In this document: piece after piece, positions 1 through 8,801 of the stretch
How the letters are laid out: the number at the start of each line of letters is the position of its first letter
Position numbering within the stretch: position 1 is the stretch's first letter
NCBI GenBank assembly: GCA_031421635.1
Contig: JANOPA010000014.1
Location: 1 to 64,000, forward strand
From: JAPOKJ01 sp031421635
GTDB taxonomy: Bacteria; Pseudomonadota; Gammaproteobacteria; Burkholderiales; Burkholderiaceae_E
Direction of reading: 5' to 3'
DNA length: 64,000 nucleotides
Notes under the pieces: model-generated
Seen by the model: the letters and a program-made list of their open reading frames with translations, nothing else
Told to the model about the DNA's origin: nothing
Database searches by the model: none
Translations under genes and position numbers: made by a program

Positions 1-54
1 CACTCCCAGGGAGCGGTTACCAAGCTTTGTTTCGACGGAAACGATGAATTCCAT
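1..54 (-). CDS. N-terminus of an unidentified gene, cut by the window edge
   Basis: An ATG at 54-52 on the minus strand opens a frame that stays open for 18 codons to the window edge, beginning MEFIVSVETKLG. A GAGGG Shine-Dalgarno-like stretch lies about seven bases before the ATG, which is the main reason to believe the start. The product cannot be identified from 18 residues. Confidence 0.3.
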   Translation of the reverse strand, partial: MEFIVSVETKLGNRSLGV

Positions 55-597
55 GTCAGCACCCTCAAGGTAATAAAAGTGTGATCGCCAGGGATTCTAG
101 AATAAACTACATTTAGCGTCTGACCCCCATGTTTGATCCACACCCGGACAGTCACGGACCACCTAGGGCGTTATAGGGAAGCATTGAAAAGACGTAGGCC
201 TGAGGTTGCGCACTGCAAAGATAAGGGTGCCAATAAACGGGCTGAAAATTCGTACTAAGTCATGAGGTAAAGAGAACAAAGGTGAAACCGGTTCAGGTCG
301 CCGGGATCCCCACAAAGACTGCGATTGACATTTTCCACGATCGACAATCACGTCCGCAGTAGCAATTGCAGTTGCTGGTTGCGGGCATCGAAGCATAGGA
401 CGGTGATGTCGGGACACTTTGCGGAACGGAATCGATTAGACCAGAGCGCAGTTGACTTGTATTCGCGCGCCTTTAAACAATTTACGTCACGATGCCGTGT
501 CAGCACCAACGCGCTAATCTAAAGCTACGACCGGTGCGTGGTTGGACGCCAATCAATTGCGAGAAGCGGCTTCGACCCCACTGTGGCCCGCTCTCCC
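55..597. other. Intergenic stretch, no supported gene
   Basis: Only short overlapping frames on both strands, none with a recognisable domain or a convincing ribosome site. The stretch separates the truncated leftmost gene from the convergent end of the cysteine-peptidase-like gene. No RNA gene, promoter or repeat is clear. Confidence 0.5.
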
Positions 598-1578
598 TCA
601 AGGGCCACTCAAAACCAAGTACTTGTGCGCGGCCAAGGGCTGGAACTCTGAGGTAAATATTCCCAGATTGTTGCTCCGAACCGATAGTAGGCCTATGAAA
701 GAGCTATCGACGTCTCCGAATATCCCGCTGGTGTAACTCAAACGCGAACCTCCGGGCCATGGATCTGTGACCAAAAACGTATCCTCGGAAAAGCTAGATC
801 CGATGATCGTCAGATAATGCGTCATCCCCGAAGCCACGATGCCCCCAGCTTGCACGGAAAATCCATCATGGTGAACGCAAAACACTCGCTCTGCTATTCT
901 CTTCTTTAATCCGCCAACGATAGCCCTGCGTCCCTTCTCCAGACTGTTCTCGTCGAACTTTATGTCACTCATCAAGTTTCTCGATCCTGCTTTGGCTTGA
1001 AAGGGTTTGTAATATCGGTTTCTCTCCGTGGTGAAATGCGAGCCACCAAAGAATGACTGCCCAAATTGCGACGCTGCTGCACCACAATTCCATTGCTTGG
1101 GATGGTCTGGATCGGTGATTTGCTTGAGAGGCTGGTCTTTCAGAAATCTGTCCCACTCGTCCCTGTCCCCGACGATGTTATTTTCTTTCGACAGTATCCG
1201 TTGATAAGCAAGAAGCTTGACCGGATCTTCGCTGCGACCGAGTAACTCGGCCAAAAGGTCATGCTCCATAAGCCTATGATTGGTCACAACACCCACGGTG
1301 ATGGCAATGCCAGCATTCGTGTCGTTTTTGTCAAGTACAAACCCTGTTCCCTGCGCGTTCAGTACTGGTTCGACCGTGAAGGCAGTGCGTCGGCGCCCGT
1401 CATCATGCTTAATCTCGACAATCTTGACAAATGGCGACGCGGTGATCGTGCTCAGATCGGGGCGTTTTGTCCAACCCTCGCAGTGAAGCGCGAGGCGTCG
1501 CAAATTGCCGTTCGGCTTGGGCGACGAATCCAAGCAGATTCGTTCGATTTTTATACTGCTGGCCGAAAAGTAAGTCAT
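598..1578 (-). CDS. Putative papain-like (C39-like) cysteine peptidase-fold protein
   Basis: A 326-residue protein with no signal peptide. The C-terminal half carries an order typical of papain-like folds: WNCGAAASQF with Cys165, GMTHYLTIIG with His254, and TFLVTDPWPGG with Asp272. This Cys-His-Asp arrangement resembles C39-like peptidases and related amidohydrolase-type folds. The N-terminal 160 residues match nothing I know. The ATG at 1578 is preceded by AAGGGG at good spacing. The IS4 element sits about 200 bases upstream and may have separated it from its original promoter or partner. The catalytic triad is read directly from sequence; the fold is inferred and a proteolytic function is unproven. 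Confidence 0.6.
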   Translation of the reverse strand: MTYFSASSIKIERICLDSSPKPNGNLRRLALHCEGWTKRPDLSTITASPFVKIVEIKHDDGRRRTAFTVEPVLNAQGTGFVLDKNDTNAGIAITVGVVTNHRLMEHDLLAELLGRSEDPVKLLAYQRILSKENNIVGDRDEWDRFLKDQPLKQITDPDHPKQWNCGAAASQFGQSFFGGSHFTTERNRYYKPFQAKAGSRNLMSDIKFDENSLEKGRRAIVGGLKKRIAERVFCVHHDGFSVQAGGIVASGMTHYLTIIGSSFSEDTFLVTDPWPGGSRLSYTSGIFGDVDSSFIGLLSVRSNNLGIFTSEFQPLAAHKYLVLSGP

Positions 1579-1774
1579 GTCAACCCCCTTCGTGGATTAC
1601 ATTGGAAATACCTACTACCCTCAATTCGGGCGTGGACCAAACCCGGGCGCCGTCTCAACCGAAGCGTCGACGAAGCGATCGACTATGATCATCTGCATAG
1701 CGAACTTCAAACAATTTGGCGATCTCTACATTCTGCGCTCTAAATATTGGACAGGTCAATGTTTAGCTTCTTCA

Positions 1775-1784
1775 GGCTCATACC
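1775..1784. repeat. Left target-site duplication of the IS4 element
   Basis: GGCTCATACC, repeated exactly at 3236-3245 on the other side of the element. Removing the element plus one copy restores the pre-insertion sequence. Confidence 0.85.
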
Positions 1785-3235
1785 AAATACTGTTTAGTTA
1801 ACGCATTTGCACTATTATTGCTCCAAATTCATTTTTGGAGTGGGTATGGCCAGAACAAAGACTGAGTTAACGGCAGGCGCGAGGCTGTCCGATTTCTTAA
1901 CGGTTGGTTTTTTGGCGATGCATTGCCCCTTGAATAACGTCAGGCAAGCGCTCGAAATGCATGGCGCTCAAAGTAGGCGTGCGAGAAGATTGCCTCGTGA
2001 GGTCCTGGTGTACTTCGTGATGATGATGGTCCTCTACGGTGATGTTGCCTATGAAGACGTCATGCGACTTGTTGTGGAGGGTCTACGTCCTTTGCTTGGC
2101 GATGCCGGACTCGAGCGTTCGACAGTCACGAAGGGCGCTATTTCGCAGGCGCGAGCTTTAGTTGGAGAGGCACCGCTTCGTCAGCTCTATGAGGACCAAG
2201 TGCGTCCGCACGGACCGGCCGACATGCCAGGCGTTATGTTTCATGGCCACCGTGTCATGGCTATCGATGGCTCTACGCTGACCATGCCGGACGAACAGTC
2301 CAATGCTGACTTTTATGGCCGTCTTAGTGGCGGTTATGGTGACGCGTCATTTCCTGTGATGCGATTTGTAGCCATGACCGAATGTGGCACCCATACGCTG
2401 TGTTTTGCTCAACATGGCACTTTTAAAGAGGGGGAGCTTACGCTAGCACAAGCCGTCATGGATCGTGCCGACAAATCAATGATCGTGACGGCAGATCGAG
2501 GCTTTGGTAGCTACGAGTTCTGGCAGCGGGGTTTGCGCACGGGAGCCAAGCTGTTGTTCCGCGTTAAAAAAACGTTCATGCTGCCACGCCTAGAAACCTT
2601 AGCCGACGGGTCCTATTTGAGCGAAATATATTCGAACAAAAGCTTGCCGGGCAAAGTAAAGAAGACGCAAGTGCGGGTCGTCGAATATGCGCTTGATCAA
2701 GCACCGGACTCGGAGCCTTCCTATCGGTTGATCACGAATTGGATCGGCCAAGATTCTCCGTCGGCCATTGAGCTTGCCGCTCTGTACCATCGGCGCTGGA
2801 CTATTGAAGAAACGTTAGATGAATTCAAGACGCATTTGGCAGATCGCAAGGTGATCTTAAGGAGTAAGCAGCCCGAGCTAGTACAACAAGAATTTTATGC
2901 GTTACTGCTGGCGCATGCTGCAATTCGCAAACTCATGACAGAGGCCGCTGATCGCACGCGGCAGAGTGCGGTCGACTTGTCGTTCATTCATGCAATTCGG
3001 GTGCTACAGCGCAGATTGCCCTCGGTCGGGGCTATTCCCCCCTAAGCGCAGGATCGAATGGCTTGATAGCGTGTTGCGTGAAATCTCTTCTCACCGAGCA
3101 GTAACGAGTCGCGGAAAGCGAAACATCCGAGGGGTCAGAAAAAGAACAAGCAACTACGGCGCGCGAAAGAGGAATGATCCGATTAATTTGCCTTGCAATC
3201 CAGTGCCGAGAATTATTATTAACTAAACAGTATTG
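1785..3235 (+). mobile_element. IS4-family insertion sequence with inverted repeats and target duplication
   Basis: The element is about 1.45 kb. Its ends share a perfect 16-bp inverted repeat, AATACTGTTTAGTTAA at 1786-1801 and its complement at 3219-3234. The 10-bp sequence GGCTCATACC occurs directly outside both ends (1775-1784 and 3236-3245), a target-site duplication of the size known for IS4 relatives. It carries one transposase gene. The intact duplication and inverted repeats indicate a fairly recent insertion with no rearrangement since. Confidence 0.9.
1846..3226 (+). pseudogene. IS4-family DDE transposase, frameshifted near the C-terminus
   Basis: Starts at the ATG of MARTKTELTAG, preceded by GGAG; an in-frame ATG at 1807 is less likely. 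The catalytic acidic residues are visible in AIDGSTLTMPD, VTADRGFGSYEFW and YHRRWTIEETLDEFK, the last being the IS4-specific Y-(2)-R-(3)-E-(6)-K signature. The zero frame stops at 3043-3045 directly after a run of six C (3037-3042). Skipping one C lets translation continue in the next frame to 3226, with a C-terminus of SSHRAVTSRGKRNIRG type that fits the family. The lesion is therefore a one-base insertion, a homopolymer sequencing error, or programmed frameshifting. It removes only about 60 residues beyond the catalytic core. Confidence 0.85.
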
Positions 3236-3245
3236 GGCTCATACC
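3236..3245. repeat. Right target-site duplication of the IS4 element
   Basis: GGCTCATACC, an exact copy of 1775-1784, directly outside the right inverted repeat. Confidence 0.85.
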
Positions 3246-3297
3246 ACGTTAGAAAAGGCTGGCGCTTGATGAGGAAGTACTGGGTGAGGTAGAGTGG

Positions 3298-4089
3298 GTG
3301 CCAACCAGTAAGCGAAAGGCCCCCAAACGTGGCACTACCTCGGCCCTATCCAAGAATCGCCCGCCCATTTGCAACCGGGGGGCATCCGGAAGCGACCTTC
3401 TTGACTATGTGGAGGACCCGGAGTACGCGGCTGACCGACTTCAACTAATTCGGAGCTACGATTTGCTTGCCCGAGATCTCCGGAAAATATTTGACTACGT
3501 TGATCCAACAGATGCAAATAAGCAGTGCTTTTCGCACCAGATTTACGCGATATTGCTCAGAGCTGCAACTGAATTCGAAACGCATGCCAAAGCAATATTG
3601 CGCGCCAATGGATATAAAGGAAATCCGACAAATTGGAAAATTAGAGATTTTCGAAAAATCGAAGATGCCACAAAGCTGTCTGAGTACAGAATTAGCTTTC
3701 CGAGTTGTGGGGAGGGTGGCTCGTTGCGGCACTTTTCGCCGTTCCAACAGTGGGCTAATGGCGGGCATTCGTTAGGCTGGTATCAGGCCTACAATCAGTG
3801 CAAACACAATCGGCATGAATGCTTTCCTGAGGCCAATTTGCAAAACGCAGTTTACGGTGTCAGCGCTGTGTTCGCGATTCTATTTGCTCAGTTCAACACT
3901 AGATCCTTTAGTCCTCACAGCTTACCCACGTATGAAGTGGAACCTGACGGCAGTGAATTTGAAACACACTCAAACTCATTGTTCGCTGTTCAGTCTTCCC
4001 GGTCCTGGACTGACGCGCAAAAATATGATTTTGAATGGGAGCAACTCAAAAGTAGCCAGATCCGATTTCATTTAGACCTCTTGAAGTAA
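3298..4089 (+). CDS. Hypothetical protein with HEPN-like helical domain
   Basis: 263 residues from a GTG start, preceded by the purine-rich GAGGTAGAG. After a basic, disordered N-terminus (residues 1-30), residues 45-200 look helical. They contain the segment WYQAYNQCKHNRHECF (around 161-176), then a hydrophobic helix. A W-x-x-YN-x-x-KHNR-F pattern after a helical bundle is typical of a widespread hypothetical family resembling HEPN domains, which often occur in RNA-targeting or defence proteins. The canonical HEPN R-x4-6-H motif is not clearly present, although Arg172-His173 lie in the right region. It sits directly right of the IS4 element. The HEPN assignment is inference from pattern only. 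Confidence 0.55.
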   Translation: MPTSKRKAPKRGTTSALSKNRPPICNRGASGSDLLDYVEDPEYAADRLQLIRSYDLLARDLRKIFDYVDPTDANKQCFSHQIYAILLRAATEFETHAKAILRANGYKGNPTNWKIRDFRKIEDATKLSEYRISFPSCGEGGSLRHFSPFQQWANGGHSLGWYQAYNQCKHNRHECFPEANLQNAVYGVSAVFAILFAQFNTRSFSPHSLPTYEVEPDGSEFETHSNSLFAVQSSRSWTDAQKYDFEWEQLKSSQIRFHLDLLK

Positions 4090-4284
4090 TAATTTGGCCT
4101 CTGATCGATAGTGTCAAACGAAGTAAATAAGGAGCCAAAATGGAGGTAAAGTTGCTACCATGGTGTTGAATTCATCGGTGAGCGGGCGAGGGCTTATATA
4201 AGTCAAACACTTAGGCTTCAATTGACGGGTAGGAGAGTGGGTCGAAGTGGGGGCTAAGCTAAGCGGCCTTGCGCAGCCGTGAAG

Positions 4285-4455
4285 GAGAGTGAACCAAACC
4301 GTGGGAGGCGAAATCATGCGGCCTGGCGTGAGTGCGACGAGTTCGCGCACGGCCTCTTGGCCAATTCAGCAAGTCCCTACTTGGCGAATTCACCGTTGAG
4401 AACAGCGACTCTAGCTTGCGCCAGGCATTGCCCTCCCACGGTTTGGTTCACTCTC
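4285..4455. repeat. Perfect 24-bp inverted repeat enclosing a 123-bp spacer
   Basis: 4285-4308 and 4432-4455 are exact reverse complements (the left arm contains GTGAACCAAACCGTGGGAGG). Inside, GCGGCCTGGCG and CGCCAGGC extend a second, imperfect pairing. The spacer also has a near-direct repeat, TTGGCCAATTC and TTGGCGAATTC. It encodes nothing. It could be a small MITE-like palindromic element or a folded RNA. No target duplication was found directly outside the arms. Confidence 0.75.
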
Positions 4456-4472
4456 GGCTAACTTGTCATATA

Positions 4473-4497
4473 TGGACTCCCCCCAGAAGTCAAGACA
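4473..4497. repeat. Solitary IS2-group-like terminal inverted repeat
   Basis: The 25-bp stretch begins TGGACTCCCCCC and ends AGTCAAGACA, matching the general form of IS3-family/IS2-group ends (TGGA..CCCC....AGACA). No matching partner end or IS2-type OrfA/OrfB was found in the window, so if real it is a remnant. Confidence 0.3.
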
Positions 4498-4751
4498 TGT
4501 TCAGTGTGGTTGGTCAATGGAAATCGCTTGCAGTCGTATATTCGGCATCCCGGAGTGAGCCTGGATTGGTGGCTCGTGCCGTCATGGAATCTGCCCACCC
4601 TTTGCCATACGACAGCCTCGGCTTTTTGCCCTTGAGCGGATTGAGCCGGACAAGTTATCGGCATGTGTGGGTGGTGGTGCGACCCATTGGCCATGATGGG
4701 TGAATCGTCTCGTTGCAACGCTAAGAGGGTTTGGAAGTTACTGCGGGTGAT

Positions 4752-5303
4752 TCAGTTCGATTGAATTAATGTGCGACGACGTTTGTACGATGGGCGGGCT
4801 GCCCTTTGATCTCGAAGGACACCGTAGGCGATCCTTGCCATTTTGTTGGCCACCGCATAGGTGGCCTTGTTGTGATTAGTGCGCTGACGCACTTCTAGAC
4901 CCCACTTGTTGATACCCGTGAGCTCTTTGCCCTTGGCCGCCGAAGCTGCCGAAGCCTGGAGCACGGCCCGAGCCCCATGGGTCAGCATCGTTCGAAGGTA
5001 TCGGTCGCCCATCTTGCTGATGCGGCCCAAGGAGCGCTGCCCGCCAGAAGAATGCTCCCTTGGCGTCAGGCCGAACCACGAAGCGAAGTGTCTGGCACTG
5101 GTGAATCGGGCGACGGAGCCGCTGGTGGCGGCCACCAGCCCGGTCGCCGTGATGAGACCAATGCCAGGCACCGTCATGAGTAAACGGCATGCGTTGGATT
5201 GTCGGGCCACTTCAGTGAGTTGGCGCTCCAGCTGAGCGATACGCTCCATTTCAACATCCGCTGGGTGAGATTTTAAAAGCAAATCATAGCCGATCATCAT
5301 CAT
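4752..5303 (-). pseudogene. IS110-family transposase lacking the catalytic RuvC-like domain
   Basis: 183 residues. The C-terminal Transposase_20 region is clear: TVPGIGLITATGLVAA, ASWFGLTPREHSSGG, GDRYLRTMLTHGARAVL and RTNHNKATYAVANKMARI. Full IS110-family proteins are about 300-400 residues and begin with a DEDD RuvC-like nuclease domain, which is absent here. The frame starts MMMIGYDL after a good GAGGAG ribosome site and is closed by a stop four codons upstream. Only about 12 residues precede the linker coiled coil. This could be a genuine start joined to the C-terminal half by an internal deletion. The protein should be unable to catalyse recombination. Confidence 0.8.
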
Positions 5304-5867
5304 GATCTCCTCTTAGCCAAGCGACAAAGTCGCCCGCTCATAGCGTAGGGCGGGAAGGCTCAGATCGCATCAATGCAGGCAGGATCCCCTTTCACTAGAT
5401 CGCACCAAATCCCTTGAGGTCCAGCCAAAGGCCTTGCAAATAGAACAGACCACAGACCGCTTTAAGGTTGGTGGTGGAGGACACACATCCTACGATGCTG
5501 TCATTGGCTAAAAGGGGTCGCGTCATAAGCCAGGCAACTGACCTCATTTGTTGTTAAGAATCGCTAGCTTCATTACCGGCCGTGGCAGAAACAGCGCGGG
5601 ATGGTGCTCCAACACTCTCAGGAGCTAGACCAAGGCTGGGGCTGGTTTCGTCCTACCGGCTCTCATAGAGCAAGAACGCAAATGCCGCCACCAAAGATTT
5701 CGGTAGCTTCACGCTGGCGAAGATCGCGCTTCTTGCGCGCACTCATTTGGCTAGGTCAATTTGTTTGAAAACAACCATCACTAGTAAACCTGCATGTCCC
5801 CACGGACTATTTCTTCGGACTCAGTGAAACGACACGTCAAAGGTTGGATGAGCACGGCACCCTTTAG
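5304..5867. other. Stretch upstream of the IS110 remnant, no intact gene
   Basis: On the minus strand, 5304 to about 5520 is the 5' non-coding side of the IS110 remnant, where IS110-group elements encode their bridge RNA. I cannot prove an RNA here. Further right on the plus strand, an open run ending at the stop 5865-5867 reads NLHVPTDYFFGLSE, resembling the end of an XRE-type helix-turn-helix domain and probably a scrap of a lost regulator. Confidence 0.4.
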
Positions 5868-6302
5868 ATGGTCAAGTTCCCAATCCTTAATGCAGATGGT
5901 GCTCAGATGGCAGCGGGTGCGGAGTTTAACGTTCGTGTCTTTGGCAGCAGTATTACGTCGGCCGATTCAGGAGTAGCGCCGTTCCAGCGACGCCACAACG
6001 GCGTCATGAGAGACGGAAAAAGCGTAAGTCGATCAGTTCGAGGTGCACTCATGATCGATCATCCGCAGCTCAATGGCAATGCAGATTCTCCAGCGGTGAT
6101 AACTCAAAACACGGATCCAGAAAATGCGTCGAGTATTGCTAAGATCGGTCACGTCGCAATTTGCTATGACCTGTTCAGGCGAGGCTGGATGGTTGTAAGC
6201 ACGAATGGTTTGCCGATACCGACCAGTGCCTCGTTCAACATTTGGGCAAATAGTGGTAGTTGGAATGTAGAAAAAGGAACTTCTGTCGCTATTGGTCGTT
6301 GA
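5868..6302 (+). CDS. Hypothetical protein with a DUF7452-like repeat domain
   Basis: 144 residues, starting at an ATG immediately after an in-frame stop and without a clear ribosome site. Residues 61-137 follow a pattern I associate with secreted bacterial repeat domains (probably DUF7452): DHPQLNGN, then VITQN, then a conserved GHVAICYD, a Trp strand, and LPIPTSASFNIWAN. Those domains usually lie in exported proteins, but this frame has no signal peptide. It may be the 3' fragment of a longer gene or use a missed upstream start. Function is unknown; the family naming is from memory. Confidence 0.5.
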   Translation: MVKFPILNADGAQMAAGAEFNVRVFGSSITSADSGVAPFQRRHNGVMRDGKSVSRSVRGALMIDHPQLNGNADSPAVITQNTDPENASSIAKIGHVAICYDLFRRGWMVVSTNGLPIPTSASFNIWANSGSWNVEKGTSVAIGR

Positions 6303-6747
6303 AGCCGAATAAAAGGCTCAAATCCTGTCATCGCGGTGATGAAGGCGTTGTCAGCTTAACCGATCTTTGATCGAAGAATGGCATGGAATCATCTTGTCAC
6401 TACTATCATCATCGCATCCCGATTAATATCGTGGGGCGAAGCGTTCGAGACGGTCGCCTATTTGCGAAAACTACAGCGATGCAAAAAACTCTCCGAAACG
6501 CCTTAGAGCAAAGCATTCGATGTGATTTCCAATGCATGAGCCCGTCCGATTTAAACCTCCCTGACAGAGTCACATATTCGAAGCATCTTAGGCAAAACCG
6601 AGCGTAACGACCTTAGGCGATTAGTTGGTCGGGATTGCCTGTTAATCGGATAGTGCGATCAAGAGGCGCGCCCTAGCGCACTAACCGAGCGATACGCGAG
6701 ACTGACGGTGACTGGCTCAGGTATCGAGCCCAGCGTTGCTAGGTTCT
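6303..6747. other. Intergenic stretch, nothing recognised
   Basis: About 445 bases between the DUF7452-like gene and the convergent LuxR remnant. A 74-codon plus-strand frame (6383-6607) has no recognisable motif or ribosome site. No terminator hairpin with a T run was identified. Confidence 0.45.
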
Positions 6748-7263
6748 TTAGCGAACCGCCGGAATTGCGAGAACGATTCGAACCAGGTCCGGCATTCGAC
6801 GCACCTCCAGTTTTTCCAGGGCCGCCTTGATATGGCTACGCACGGTTGTGATACTGATGTTGTGTTTATCCGCGTATTCGTCTGGCGTGAGGCCTGCCGC
6901 GAGGGCACGGGCCAGACGGGCCTCGGCAACAGAAAGTCGAAACAGCTCGCCCAGCTGCTTGAGGGTAGCTACCCGTCGATGTTCGACGTGACTTAAGATG
7001 AGCAGCAGTTCTGCGGCACCCGTGAACTGGCTATGGGAGCGAGAGTAAATTCGGCTCAGTGACAGTTGAGCGGCGCTTCTTCTCGTGGGAGAAAGGAGCG
7101 GCATCGATTCTGCCATTCCGCTAAGGCGAACCCGCTGCATCAGATCTACCAACTTCTTAGGCGAATTGGGTTGGCTGACGGTGAGATGCCCGTGCGCCAG
7201 CTTTAGGAACTCGGATTTACGCAGCAGACTTTCTCGACCGCAAGCCTTGTACCCCTGTCGCAA
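6748..7263 (-). pseudogene. LuxR-family regulator, C-terminal fragment with the HTH domain
   Basis: The last 65 residues are a clear GerE/LuxR helix-turn-helix: LSVAEARLARALAAGL, the recognition region NISITTVRSHIKAAL, and a C-terminal helix. The preceding 100 residues look like the end of a sensory domain. The only in-frame start is a TTG at 7263 without a ribosome site. A stop upstream in the same frame belongs to the neighbouring lipoprotein gene, so the N-terminal part of a normal 300-400 residue regulator is missing. I read this as a truncated gene; DNA binding could persist if it is expressed by read-through or reinitiation. Confidence 0.7.
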
Positions 7264-7272
7264 GGCTGACCG

Positions 7273-8406
7273 CTACCAAAATGCGGTCAGCCTTGCTGTC
7301 AAGGTATCTTGCAAATTATTGGCGCCGCTGCGTAGTTTCATCTGGGAGCCGTCCTTTTCTTTGAAAGTGCCCTCAAAGGCTGCTGAAAAGAGGGATACAC
7401 GTTTGGCCTCGTAGGCGGAAATGCTTGCACAGTCAGCGCCTACTGGTGTTGCACCGCATGCGATAGCAAGGCTAGCCGCATCCGCTTTGTACCTCGCCCA
7501 AAATGCGGAAATTGAAGCGAAGCCATTATTCGCACCGGTTGGTAATATTAGGTAGGTGATCACCGCAGCGGCGGTGTTGTAATCCTTGAGCAGTACCGAA
7601 CCTTCAAAATTCCCCGGCGTAGATATAGTGATCGGATTTTGCGTGGCGATTTGAGCTAAAACCACTTCCTTGGTGATTGCTGGCTTACCGAACTGCACCC
7701 ATCGGGCAAACCCTTCTTCAAACCATTGGTCCGCTGACGCGTTCAAATTGAAATTCGAGACGAGGTGGGTAACTTCATGAGTTTGGGAAGTCCTATAATA
7801 ATCCTGAGAGTACGATTGTTTGCCCTCGATAAGGGCATCGCGGGCATCTGCGCCAAAGAAATAGTTACTCGCTGATTGCGCAATGATTATCCCCCCGTAC
7901 GATGACGAGGAGACTGGTGCAGCAAGAGCGAGGGTTGCGCTAGTACCCACCCGTTGAGGTTGCACACAAACATAGACTTTCTTATTATCAACAATACCTA
8001 TTGTCGTCGAAACATTTGTGGGAAACTTTGTGCGCAGTTCAAGTACGGCAGCTTCGGCATACTCGGAGATCTCTTGCTGATCCTTCTCGCTCACTCCGTC
8101 TGCGGCGAAAACCACGGTATGCGCTTGCTCGTAAACGGTTTTGTTGCTTAGTATCGTTCCACAGCCTTGATTGGGCGGGGTGCCACTGCCTACAGAGCTA
8201 AATACTAGGCTCGAATTTGTCTTTTTGCTAGCCACGGTTGCTGCCGAGGGCGTAAATGCTATGAACGTTGGCGCAAGCGAAACGTTTGTACTTGTATTGA
8301 CGATATTGGCTTGCCCATTCCCCGCGCTGGACGACCCTGAACCTCCACCGCAGCCGCTTAGCACAGCAAATACCGCAAGCATCATCAACCTATTTATCGC
8401 ACCCAT
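7273..8406 (-). CDS. Lipoprotein with a gluzincin-type zinc metallopeptidase motif
   Basis: 377 residues. The N-terminus is a lipoprotein signal (LAVFAVLSGC, Cys19), followed by a Gly/Ser-rich linker, so it should be anchored in an outer or inner membrane facing the periplasm. HEVTHLVSNF gives the HExxH zinc site (His210, Glu211, His214). WFEEGFARW 15-20 residues later supplies a likely third ligand Glu, the gluzincin (M1/M4/M61-like) layout. Its substrate is unknown. It abuts the LuxR remnant with no room for another gene. The motif is seen directly; the peptidase activity is inferred. Confidence 0.75.
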   Translation of the reverse strand: MGAINRLMMLAVFAVLSGCGGGSGSSSAGNGQANIVNTSTNVSLAPTFIAFTPSAATVASKKTNSSLVFSSVGSGTPPNQGCGTILSNKTVYEQAHTVVFAADGVSEKDQQEISEYAEAAVLELRTKFPTNVSTTIGIVDNKKVYVCVQPQRVGTSATLALAAPVSSSSYGGIIIAQSASNYFFGADARDALIEGKQSYSQDYYRTSQTHEVTHLVSNFNLNASADQWFEEGFARWVQFGKPAITKEVVLAQIATQNPITISTPGNFEGSVLLKDYNTAAAVITYLILPTGANNGFASISAFWARYKADAASLAIACGATPVGADCASISAYEAKRVSLFSAAFEGTFKEKDGSQMKLRSGANNLQDTLTARLTAFW

Positions 8407-8801
8407 TTCTCTGACCCCTCTTGGTGATATGTCTACCTAGAGTGTCAATCGAAAATGGATTCCTGCCATCATCAAAATTAAGGACCGTAACGGTTCTTGG
8501 CGAACAATCCGATACGGGTCATCGGAGGTGCCACTCTGGAGATCGACGATGCCTGGCAGCACTTTCAACTCCTCGTTCTACTAACCACGATAGTCCGCTT
8601 CAATTGATCTGGTGCACTGGGAAAGAACTCCTTTTGACTTCCATTTGTTTTGGGTGCAATAAATGACGGTATGGAACCCTGCAATAGCGCCGCGCAGGCC
8701 GATATACAGCGACCTTAAAAAGAAAATCGAATCACCGCTTGTGGTCGGCGCGATCGAAAGTCGATCGGGTCGCGCCGATCCTTAGACCCTGATCGTCGTG
8801 C
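8407..8801. other. Intergenic stretch, nothing recognised
   Basis: About 395 bases between the lipoprotein gene start and the end of the DUF1428 gene. It should include the lipoprotein promoter, but no clear -35/-10 pair was found. Small frames lack any motif. Confidence 0.45.

Larger units (their letters stand above)
4090..4751. other. Gene-poor stretch with repeats and possible IS remnants
   Basis: No credible gene. A short AAGGAG-preceded ATG at 4140 runs only nine codons. The stretch holds the 24-bp perfect inverted repeat described separately and a 25-bp sequence resembling an IS2-group terminus at 4473-4497. It ends at the 3' end of the IS110 transposase remnant. The overall impression is a scar of several mobile elements. 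Confidence 0.5.

Noticed and set aside
163..736. Several 60-85 codon frames on both strands.
   Set aside because: Mutually overlapping, no ribosome sites, no recognisable sequence.
1577..3292. An 84-codon plus-strand frame would be restored by removing the IS4 element and one target copy.
   Set aside because: It overlaps antisense the start and ribosome site of the 598-1578 gene, has no ribosome site and no motif; likely chance.
5770..5867. Short XRE-like sequence VPTDYFFGLSE before a stop.
   Set aside because: Only about 28 codons; too short to call a gene, mentioned only as a possible scrap.
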